From NCBI GenBank assembly GCA_900554615.1, contig USIB01000048.1, forward strand, positions 1-9,324: a stretch of DNA of 9,324 nt, given 5' to 3'. The notes below the pieces were generated by a model. The model searched no databases, was not told the origin of the DNA, and saw nothing but the letters and a program-made list of their open reading frames with translations. The translations under genes were made by a program, and so were the position numbers. The stretch's first letter is position 1; each line of letters starts with the position of its first letter. Of the stretch, positions 1-6,400 are shown piece by piece. This DNA is from an uncultured Mycoplasmatota bacterium. GTDB lineage: Bacteria; Bacillota_I; Bacilli_A; RF39; UBA660.

Positions 1-853
1 TTACATAGTTATTATCTACTGCTCCTCTGAAATAATAACTAGTACCTAAATCATCTTGAGTAGCATATATTCCTTTGGTTCCATCACCTACTCCAGTAGC
101 CTCCTCATCTCCGTTTGAATTATATTTAACACCATTACTTCCACTTACTGTAGTAAAATCAGGTGTTCCACTTGCAAGTGTTATTGTGCTATTTAAACTA
201 TTTAAATGATTTAAAGTCTCTTTAGCTAAATCTAATTTACCTTGAACAGCATCTGCACTTATATTACCTTGAAATGTTGCTGAGGTAACATCATTACCCG
301 CTAGATTATTATCTACATAAATTACTATTATATATTTATATAGTTCTGTATTAGATAGTTGTTTTGTTAATAACTTTAATGTACCACTAGTAGTTATACT
401 ACCTTTCTTTTCTATATCAAATGATTGATTAAGTAAAGATGTAGTACTAATATCAGAAGGTGTTGTTATAGTACTAGTATTTTTAAGTACTGCATACTTT
501 AAAGCTCCTTTACTATCTCCTGTTGTAAATACATTAGATATATTAGTAATATTTAAAATAATATTTCCATATCCTTCAATAGAACAAGTACTTTTTATAC
601 CTATATTTACTCCAGATATTCCTACTCCTTCTTTAATAGTAAACTTACCATTACTAATTAAATTCTCTTCATTAATTAGTTTTAAACTTCCTGTTATATT
701 ATTTCCTTTAGCATAATTAATAGTAAAACAATTAGTATTTATACCTAACTTAATCATAGTACTATTCCATGTTAATATAGCAAATGTTAATCCAGAAGCT
801 ACTAGTAATAATATTATTACTCCTAGTATTATTAATTTCTTTTTCTTTTCCAT
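1..853 (-). CDS. SipW-type surface protein, N-terminal 284 residues (3' end outside window)
   Basis: The frame opens at ATG 853-851, with AAAGGA (868-863) nine bases upstream, and stays open to the left edge; the TTA at 1-3 is out of frame. Residues 2-6 are charged (EKKKK), followed by a hydrophobic segment (about 7-27) ending in GLTFAILTW. This resembles SipW-dependent signal segments (TFAxxT), as in TasA/camelysin-type proteins. The rest is Thr/Ser/Asn-rich, predicted beta-rich and extracytoplasmic, with only two cysteines (C42, C90) that could form a disulfide. Residues 271-284 contain TSYYFRGAVDNNYV. From memory, this resembles a module of secreted proteins in uncultured gut Bacilli that continues with an FAG-x-x-W-R-I-x-R-I-N-x-D-G block; that block would lie outside the window. 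It follows the structured leader and 53-codon ORF. No enzymatic motif is visible. Being a gene start is near certain; the family call is moderate and the function (surface/matrix protein) is inferred. Confidence 0.85.
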   Translation of the reverse strand, partial: MEKKKKLIILGVIILLLVASGLTFAILTWNSTMIKLGINTNCFTINYAKGNNITGSLKLINEENLISNGKFTIKEGVGISGVNIGIKSTCSIEGYGNIILNITNISNVFTTGDSKGALKYAVLKNTSTITTPSDISTTSLLNQSFDIEKKGSITTSGTLKLLTKQLSNTELYKYIIVIYVDNNLAGNDVTSATFQGNISADAVQGKLDLAKETLNHLNSLNSTITLASGTPDFTTVSGSNGVKYNSNGDEEATGVGDGTKGIYATQDDLGTSYYFRGAVDNNYV

Positions 854-862
854 AATTATCTA

Positions 863-921
863 TCCTTTCATAATAAAAGACTATGAAAGACTAGTATTTC
901 TACTAGTTACTTCATAGTCTT
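863..921 (-). promoter_or_regulatory. candidate attenuator / SD-sequestering switch before the surface gene
   Basis: Two pairings compete for the same bases. Hairpin A pairs 911-921 with 877-887 (11 bp) and 901-906 with 891-896 (6 bp), closing on a GAAA tetraloop in the minus-strand RNA. It is followed by CTTTTATT, so it could act as a weak intrinsic terminator. Hairpin B pairs 883-889 (CUUUCAU) with 865-871 (AUGAAAG, 7 bp) and buries the AAAG of the AAAGGA SD for the surface gene. Bases 883-887 are used in both, so the structures are exclusive. The stop codon of the small ORF (883-881) lies inside the shared arm, so a translating ribosome would disturb both. The pairing is seen directly; the regulatory role is inferred. 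Confidence 0.55.
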
Positions 922-1042
922 TAATTCTATTTAAACCACTTATAAAGCCTTTACTTATAAGCCTTGAAGCAGCCCCCCCCCTAGAACAGATTTTTGTTCT
1001 AGTTAACAAGTGGTTAACTTTAGTAATTCTTTCTCTATTCAT
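881..1042 (-). CDS. 53-codon small ORF, possible leader peptide
   Basis: ATG at 1042-1040 is preceded by a convincing SD, AAAGGAG (1059-1053), ten bases upstream, and about 29 bases from the predicted start of transcription. The product is basic, starts MNRERITKVNHLLTRTK, contains RGGAAS and LISKGFISG, and ends in SRNTSLS. It has no membrane segment and matches no family I recognise. It stops with TAG 28 bases before the start codon of the surface gene and lies in the same reading frame, with TAG codons at 883-881 and 863-861 preventing fusion. The run of nine G (codons 21-24) sits inside it. Losing one G would stop translation at TAA 957-955 and gaining one at TAA 953-951, so only the present phase (or changes of three) reads through. 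The ORF overlaps several hairpins, so it may be a leader peptide whose translation matters more than its product, or a chance ORF in a structured RNA. Confidence 0.5.
   Translation of the reverse strand: MNRERITKVNHLLTRTKICSRGGAASRLISKGFISGLNRIKDYEVTSRNTSLS
938..966. repeat. imperfect tandem repeat, 15 + 14 bases
   Basis: ACTTATAAAGCCTTT (938-952) is followed directly by ACTTATAA-GCCTTG (953-966), which is the same unit with one base missing and the last base changed. In the small ORF it encodes the near-repeat LISK / FISG. The one-base difference means unit gain or loss would not keep the reading frame. Confidence 0.7.
973..981. repeat. nine-base G homopolymer (C on the + strand)
   Basis: Positions 973-981 read as nine consecutive C on the plus strand, which is G9 in the minus-strand transcript. 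It is a conspicuous GC-only run in a very AT-rich region. It lies inside the 53-codon ORF and directly after a perfect 8-bp hairpin (981-1002). Tracts of this kind are known contingency loci in other bacteria because they slip during replication. Here that role is inferred from position only. Confidence 0.9.
981..1019 (-). other. pair of adjoining perfect hairpins in the leader RNA
   Basis: CTAGAACA (981-988) pairs with TGTTCTAG (995-1002), 8 bp with a 6-base loop. Immediately beside it AGTTAAC (1001-1007) pairs with GTTAACT (1013-1019), 7 bp with a 5-base loop. A competing long-range stem of 8 bp pairs AAGTGGTT (1008-1015) with AACCACTT (934-941), enclosing the first hairpin and the G run. 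So much exact pairing in 110 bases suggests a folded leader rather than plain coding sequence. Confidence 0.55.
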
Positions 1043-1077
1043 AGTGGGGTCTCTCCTTTCAATTTTTTTCTATAATT

Positions 1078-1106
1078 AGTTTAACATATCTTAAAACATT
1101 TTTCAA
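1078..1106 (-). promoter_or_regulatory. sigma-A type promoter for the small ORF / surface gene
   Basis: On the minus strand TTGAAA (1106-1101) is separated by 17 bases from TAAACT (1083-1078). The -35 fits the consensus well (5/6) and the -10 is weak (4/6). The predicted start is near 1071, giving about 29 bases to the small ORF and about 220 bases to the surface gene. It lies back to back with the plus-strand promoter at 1115-1143. Confidence 0.5.
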
Positions 1107-1114
1107 TATTCTTA

Positions 1115-1143
1115 TTGATATTTTCTATAAAATATAATATAAT
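1115..1143 (+). promoter_or_regulatory. strong sigma-A promoter driving an orphan small RNA
   Basis: TTGATA (1115-1120), exactly 17 bases, then a perfect TATAAT (1138-1143). The predicted start is around 1149-1151. No protein gene follows on this strand for 8 kb, but an intrinsic terminator lies about 100 bases downstream, which is the layout of a stand-alone small RNA gene. Confidence 0.75.
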
Positions 1144-1149
1144 GCATAT

Positions 1150-1252
1150 GAAAAGAGAAATTACTCATAATAAAAATGAGTAACACCTACTATCAAAAAG
1201 TGTTCTCTCCATTGTTTTATCAATAGAGCACCCTCTAAAGGGTGCCTTTTTT
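1150..1252 (+). ncRNA. predicted small RNA of about 100 nt, no known family
   Basis: This transcript is bounded by the strong promoter at 1115-1143 and the terminator at 1228-1252. Three-way folding is visible: an outer stem AGAGAA (1154-1159) with TTCTCT (1203-1208), a hairpin of 8 bp TTACTCAT (1161-1168) with ATGAGTAA (1176-1183), and a short CAC (1184-1186) / GTG (1200-1202) stem. ATTG (1211-1214) can pair with CAAT (1221-1224). CTCT (1205-1208) can alternatively pair with AGAG (1225-1228). No SRP, 6S, tmRNA, tRNA, T-box or familiar riboswitch core is visible, and no gene follows, so a riboswitch is unlikely. The motif UCUCUCC (1204-1210) could base-pair with SD sequences. The gene boundaries are well supported; the function is unknown. 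Confidence 0.6.
1228..1252 (+). terminator. Rho-independent terminator of the small RNA
   Basis: GCACCCT (1228-1234) and AGGGTGC (1239-1245) form a perfect 7-bp GC-rich stem with a CTAA loop, followed by C and six T. Only the plus strand has the T run, so it acts rightward. Confidence 0.9.
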
Positions 1253-1297
1253 ATTTCCTAATTTCTAACTATTTTATTATATAAACAAATGATTATT

Positions 1298-1361
1298 TAT
1301 GATGGAGACCTTAGGCTCCATCATACCCCGATAGACTAAAGTCTACTTTAGGCTAAAGGGG
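1298..1361 (-). terminator. nested inverted repeats at the 3' end of the three-gene operon
   Basis: Just after the stop of the 242-aa gene, CCCC (1326-1329) can close with GGGG (1358-1361) around competing small stems: TAGAC/GTCTA at 1332-1345, CTAAAG/CTTTAG at 1336-1351 and CTTTAG/CTAAAG at 1346-1358. The next element is a 10-bp perfect stem, TATGATGGAG (1298-1307) with CTCCATCATA (1316-1325), extended by CC/GG around a TTA triloop with one bulged A. On the minus strand it is followed by AATAATCATTTG, which lacks a proper T run. It is probably a termination or 3'-end stabilising structure. Confidence 0.5.
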
Positions 1362-1367
1362 AATAAC

Positions 1368-2096
1368 TTATTTCTTATCTATATCAGTAATCTTCTTATA
1401 ACTACCAAAATCTCCTCCAAGTAAATAGAAATCATCCTTATAAACAACCCTATCTAAAGAAACATCAATATTCATATAATCATTCTTAACATAAACACTA
1501 CCCTTATCATAATCAATACTACCATAAGTATCACTTTCCTTATCATAGTATTCAATCATATTAAGATAAGAACAGTTAACATAAGACATAGGACTAAGAT
1601 TAATTTCCCTATCAAGAGTAACAATAGTAACATTATCAATAAAGAAATACAAATCCTTACCATCATATAAAAACATATGGTCAAAAGTCTTATCCAATCT
1701 ATTAAGTCTCAAATAAACCAAATCATTCTTAACATAAACCTCAGACAAAGCATTAACCTGATATATCTTATCCTCTAAAGGAAAGAATACAGCCATTTCT
1801 TTAGGAAAAATAACCGAAGTATTTTTATCATCTTTAACATAAACAGGAGTACTATCTAAACTAACAGCAAAGTCCTTAGCCTCAAAATTAAGAACAACCT
1901 TCTTTCTATTCCTACCAATTCTAGCAACATATTCCATCTTATTACCAGAAAAATATTGATAAACATCAGTATCAGTTAAAATAGCATATCTATTATTTCT
2001 ATATTCCTTAACATATAAAAGAACCGCTATCAAAACAACAATAACCAAAAAAGCGGGAATCAAAATATTATACTTCTTCTTAATAAACTCTTTCAT
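1368..2096 (-). CDS. membrane-anchored surface protein, short member of the three-gene set (242 aa)
   Basis: The start ATG (2096-2094) has an excellent SD, GGGAGGT, seven bases upstream, and lies 12 bases after the stop of the 455-aa gene, so it is the last gene of the operon. Residues 1-9 are Lys-rich and 10-28 form one transmembrane helix with no signal-peptidase or lipobox site, implying an N-in, C-out anchored protein. Residues 35-242 form a predicted beta-rich outer domain with a recurring VYVK[ND]D motif (85-90, 120-125, 201-206; VVYKDD 217-222) and one cysteine (C175). Residues about 149-227 resemble by eye the juxtamembrane domains of the two larger operon proteins (Y-x-V/I-x-x-x-I followed by a YV-x-x-N-x-x-x-I pattern). 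It therefore looks like the same anchor module without the linker and FN3 tail. No known family or catalytic motif is recognised. A role as the membrane-side subunit of a surface complex is inferred. Confidence 0.85.
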   Translation of the reverse strand: MKEFIKKKYNILIPAFLVIVVLIAVLLYVKEYRNNRYAILTDTDVYQYFSGNKMEYVARIGRNRKKVVLNFEAKDFAVSLDSTPVYVKDDKNTSVIFPKEMAVFFPLEDKIYQVNALSEVYVKNDLVYLRLNRLDKTFDHMFLYDGKDLYFFIDNVTIVTLDREINLSPMSYVNCSYLNMIEYYDKESDTYGSIDYDKGSVYVKNDYMNIDVSLDRVVYKDDFYLLGGDFGSYKKITDIDKK

Positions 2097-2108
2097 AGTA
2101 GTACCTCC

Positions 2109-3476
2109 CTAATATATAAACTTATTACTAGTTTTAACACCACTAATAACCCTATTATTAAACATAACATCAGTAAGTAATAATTCAATCTTATCACCAA
2201 CACTTGCATTAACATAAACATTACCTATAGTATCATCAATAACACTACTACTAACAAGCTGTTCATTAACATACACTTTAAGAGTACCAACACTAAACTT
2301 AAAATTACTCTCACTAGTAACTAAATATTTAATGTTTCCACCCTCAACACTAGTAGTCTTAATATTAACCTTAGGTCTCTTAGTAGTAACAGTAATATTA
2401 TCAAAAGTATCAGTATAAACTTCACCATCTTCTAAATAAGTATACTTAAAACTCAAATTATAAGTAGTATTAGGAAAAATATCATTAATCTCATACTTAG
2501 TATCATTCTTATTCAAATATATAGTATCTATTTTATTAGACCCATTCTCATTAACTTCCATATAAACAGAAGTATATTCCTTATAAGGGTCATAAACAAC
2601 ATAATCAATAGAAATACTATTAATACTACTAGTAACCGCTATTACAGAAGTCCTCTTAGTAGCCTTCTCTATCTCTTTAATAACAGTATTACCACCAGCA
2701 CCTGTTGTATCCCCTCCAGTACTGCCATTACCATCTCCAGCAGTACCAGTACCTCCAGTTCCAGTACCACCATTACCATCAGCATCACCATTATTATCTT
2801 CTGGAATTAAATCTTCTTTTGTATAAGTATTCGAAGAACCAATAATCTTCTTCAAATCAATTCTATTACTACCATAAGTAAGAATCTCATTAGCAATATC
2901 AAAAGAATAATTAGAAGTAACAATAGTAGTAGCAGAAAAAGATTTCAAACTAACCTTATGATTAGTAAGAGTAGCATTACCTACCTTATCTAAGTCAACC
3001 ATCAAGAAATCACTAGTAGAAAGAAGACCATCAGTAGTTTTAATTTCCTTATCAATAACCAAGTACTTTCTATCTGCTAACTTATAAAACTTAGTAAGAA
3101 GAGAACTCTTAATAACCGTTTCCCCATCAGTAACAGTAATCAAGTCCCCTGAGCCTATTTCATAATACTTACCATATAAAACAATCTCTCCACTCTTCTC
3201 ATTAAAACTAATAGCAGTATCACCTAATTCATAATTCTTATCATTATAAGAAAGAAAATACTCATTACTCCACTTCTTCTTAATAGTACCACTATCTAAA
3301 ACCTTAATAATAGACTTATCCTTATCAAAAACTAAACTATCACTATTAACAGTATATTCTCTTCTATCTCCTGATAAGAATAACCTAATAATTAGAGAAA
3401 ACATGACTATAATTACAACAGAAATCCCTATAATTATTCCAATGTTTCTCTTATTTTTAATATCATATTTTCTCAT
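2109..3476 (-). CDS. membrane-anchored FN3-like surface protein, middle-sized member (455 aa)
   Basis: The start ATG (3476-3474) is preceded by GAAAGGT and lies 17 bases after the stop of the giant gene, so the two are co-transcribed. Residues 1-10 are basic; 12-34 are one transmembrane helix with no cleavage site apparent. Residues 38-220 form a beta-rich domain similar by eye to that of both neighbours (RKYLVIDKEI at 136-145 against NKYIVVGNDI in the giant). Residues 228-263 are a Gly/Thr/Asn/Asp linker. TVIKEIE (264-270) opens an FN3-like domain ending near 367, with tyrosine-corner motif FPNTTYNLSF at 334-343. Residues 368-455 are a second Ig/FN3-like beta domain. There are no cysteines, no LPXTG sorting signal and no enzyme motif. 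It is likely an extracytoplasmic scaffold or adhesin of the same complex as its neighbours; the binding partner is unknown. Confidence 0.87.
   Translation of the reverse strand: MRKYDIKNKRNIGIIIGISVVIIVMFSLIIRLFLSGDRREYTVNSDSLVFDKDKSIIKVLDSGTIKKKWSNEYFLSYNDKNYELGDTAISFNEKSGEIVLYGKYYEIGSGDLITVTDGETVIKSSLLTKFYKLADRKYLVIDKEIKTTDGLLSTSDFLMVDLDKVGNATLTNHKVSLKSFSATTIVTSNYSFDIANEILTYGSNRIDLKKIIGSSNTYTKEDLIPEDNNGDADGNGGTGTGGTGTAGDGNGSTGGDTTGAGGNTVIKEIEKATKRTSVIAVTSSINSISIDYVVYDPYKEYTSVYMEVNENGSNKIDTIYLNKNDTKYEINDIFPNTTYNLSFKYTYLEDGEVYTDTFDNITVTTKRPKVNIKTTSVEGGNIKYLVTSESNFKFSVGTLKVYVNEQLVSSSVIDDTIGNVYVNASVGDKIELLLTDVMFNNRVISGVKTSNKFIY
2688..2795 (-). repeat. Gly/Thr/Asn/Asp low-complexity linker of the 455-aa protein
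   Basis: Residues 228-263 are built from degenerate GGTGT, DGNG and GGDTTG units encoded by degenerate CCAGTACC-like repeats on the plus strand. It separates the membrane-proximal domain from the FN3-like part, in the same place as the linker in the giant protein. Confidence 0.75.
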
Positions 3477-3493
3477 ATTATTTACGACCTTTC

Positions 3494-6400
3494 TTATTTA
3501 CTTTTAATTGAAAATGTATAATCAAATACAGTTTTACCACCAAGATTAAGTATATTCATCTTACCATCACTATCAACATAATAGTAAGTAATATTAATAG
3601 TATTATTCTCTCCAAGTTCCTTACCATCAGGAATATCTATAGCAATATAAGGATATTTATCACTATCCAAAGTAAATGTAATATCACTACTACCCCCATC
3701 AAGAGTTCTACCAATAGTTCCTGAAGCAACTCTCTCTCCTCCTTGAACTACAATATTATAAACAATTCCCTTAAGAGAAGTATTGATATTCGCAGCACCA
3801 ACAAATGTAACAAGTACTCTATTCTTACCTACTGCAGTTGGAGTAACATCACCAAGAGAGAATCCTAAATCACTCTTAGTAAACTGACTCTTTCTAGCAT
3901 ATACAATAGAAGTCTTATCATCATCTGAAAGTGAAACATTATTACGATAAGTAGTAGCTTCTGCATAAACATTATAATTAGTATTAGCCTTAAGATCAGT
4001 AAACTCAGCCTCTACTACTAAACCATTATTAACAAAGTTAGCACTACATGATTTACCATTTCTAAATTGACAAGTACCATTCTTCATATCAACATCAACA
4101 ATACAATCATTTTCATTAGTACAAACATTTTGATAAGAAGTGTTCTGAAGTTCAATATAATACTTACCACCCTGAATAACCCTACTACTATCTATAACAG
4201 TAATTTTATATTTAATACTATGTTTATAATCAGTAGAAATAATAGCCTCCTGCTTATTAACAGTAATACTAGGTTTTAAAAGTTCAGGAACATTAATATT
4301 AATAATACCATCAGATACCTGTTTAATATTATCATTATATAACTCAAGTTTTTTATTTAAATCAGTAGTAACAGCATATACTTTCAAAGTATAATAGTTA
4401 GCACCAAATACAAAATCATTACCAGAAATATCTTGACTAAACTTAGCAATAATAGTCCCCTTTTCTGTAACAATAATATCTTCATTATTAATAGTACCAG
4501 TATATTTAAGTTCATTATTAATATCATATATCTCATACATAATATTCATATTAGTCTTAGTTCTAAGAGTAACATCAATATTAAGAAATCTCTTACTATA
4601 ATTATCAGAAGTATTACTAGAAGTATAATTAACATTCATACTCTTAAGTACCAAATCTCTATTAAGAGTTCTAAAACTATTCTTATATTCAACATAGCCA
4701 TATTTATTAAAATCAAATAAACGAGTCTTAAAATTCTTACCATTCTTATTCATATCTGCTGATATATAATAAATATACTCAGTATCAGGTTCAAGTTCAG
4801 TAACAGTTACACTACTTAAATTATCATAATCAGTAGGCTCTGTCTTAACAAACTCTTCTTTAACTTCACATTCAGTATCTTCCTCATCACAAATAGTTTT
4901 CTTATAAATATCAATATAGAACTTATATTTACCATCAGTATTAACAAAATCACTCTTTAAAGTATCTTCATCTACAGATAAATCAATATTAAATATACCA
5001 CCATTAATAAGTGAAGATGTACTAGCCTTAACTTTAGGAGTAAAACTAGTAAACTTAAAGTTATTATTATCAGTAGGTACCTCTAACATATCAAGAACTT
5101 TAAGATTAATATTACCAACATCTACTCTAAAGATACCACTAGCAACTGGTGAAAAGCCATCCTCTGTACTAGAAATATCACCAAAAGGAATAAACTTATT
5201 ATTATCAATATCAACCAAATTACTAGTAACAATCTTCCATTTATTATAAAGTTCATTATTTGTAATAAGTTTAGAAGATAAAATACCAACAGGCTTATCA
5301 GAGTTACCAATAAAGTTAACCTTATTTCCAGTCTTCTTTATATAAATATACTTGCCTTTTTCCTCATTACCATTACCTTGATAAACAAAACCAACTAAAT
5401 TAGAATTCTTACTATCAACAAATCCTAATCTCTCAAAATAACTACCAATTTTAGATTCTTGACCAAATCCAACATAACCAGTGTCATAGAAGGCCACCAA
5501 AGAAACCTTAACATCTTTTCCTTTTAAATCAATAGAAGAACTATTCTTATCACTCTTAGTAATTTCTGCATAGTCAATAATAAAGCATTTAGTACCATCA
5601 CAACTATCAAGATCATCAAAATTAGAAAGAACTTTCTCATATTTATCATTACCAGAAGATAAAGTAAGCAAATAAGTAGAAACTCTATCAAGAAAATCAT
5701 TATCTTCAAGTACAATCTTTAATCTATTATCAAAGTTACCATATACCAAACTATATTTAAGAGAAGCACTCTTACCATCATGGTATCCATCAAAGAAATA
5801 TTTATTCAAAGTAACTAAACTTGGGTCAGCCCCTTTTAAACTAACTCTACTATAACTAATAGTATAAATATCCGAAGGATTTAAATTACTCAAAGTAACA
5901 TCATTAAACTCTTCACTCTTAGAAATTACAGAAGAATAATTATTATCATTAATACTATAATATAACAAATAATTATCAGTATCAATATCTTTAACTAAAG
6001 CATTATCAACATCCGTAATCATATATTTATAAGTAATAGAATTAGCACTACTATTATAAATATACATTCTAAAGGAAGGATCTTTCTTCATAGCATTAAA
6101 GTAATTACTCAAAGGCTTATTAGCAGGAAATGAACTATCAACCTTACCATCATCATCAGTATCAAGTTTAATATCAAAACCAAACCTATAAGTATTACCT
6201 CTTCTTAAATCCTCATCAGTAATACTATTATCAGTACCATATCCCAAGAAGAAATATGCTTCCGCTATCTTTATATCAGGATCAGTTCCTTCTAAAGAAA
6301 CAGGCTTAGTATCAACAACATTACCCTTACTATCATAAGCATAGAAAGTAACATTTCTAATAGAGTTATCAACATTAATAATTCTCTCTATCTTACTTCT

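Noticed and set aside
1..3. TTA at the left edge as a TAA stop for the first minus-strand gene
   Set aside because: The gene's codons begin at window positions 2, 5, 8 and so on; the triplet at 1-3 is out of frame, so the gene is open at the edge.
1142..1183. 13-residue plus-strand ORF (MHMKREITHNKNE)
   Set aside because: Its first ATG overlaps the -10 box, the second lies at the transcription start, and there is no ribosome binding site; it falls inside the predicted small RNA.
1150..1252. Riboswitch or T-box leader
   Set aside because: No gene follows the terminator on that strand and no known aptamer or T-box core sequence is seen.
1298..1361. CRISPR array or att site suggested by repeated CTAAAG/CTTTAG
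   Set aside because: Repeats are only six bases, overlap one another and have no spacers; no integrase, transposase or cas gene is visible.
4067..4720. Open plus-strand frames of 70-95 codons opposite the giant gene
   Set aside because: They are Ile/Asn/Ser-rich reflections of an AT-rich coding strand, lack SDs and resemble no protein.
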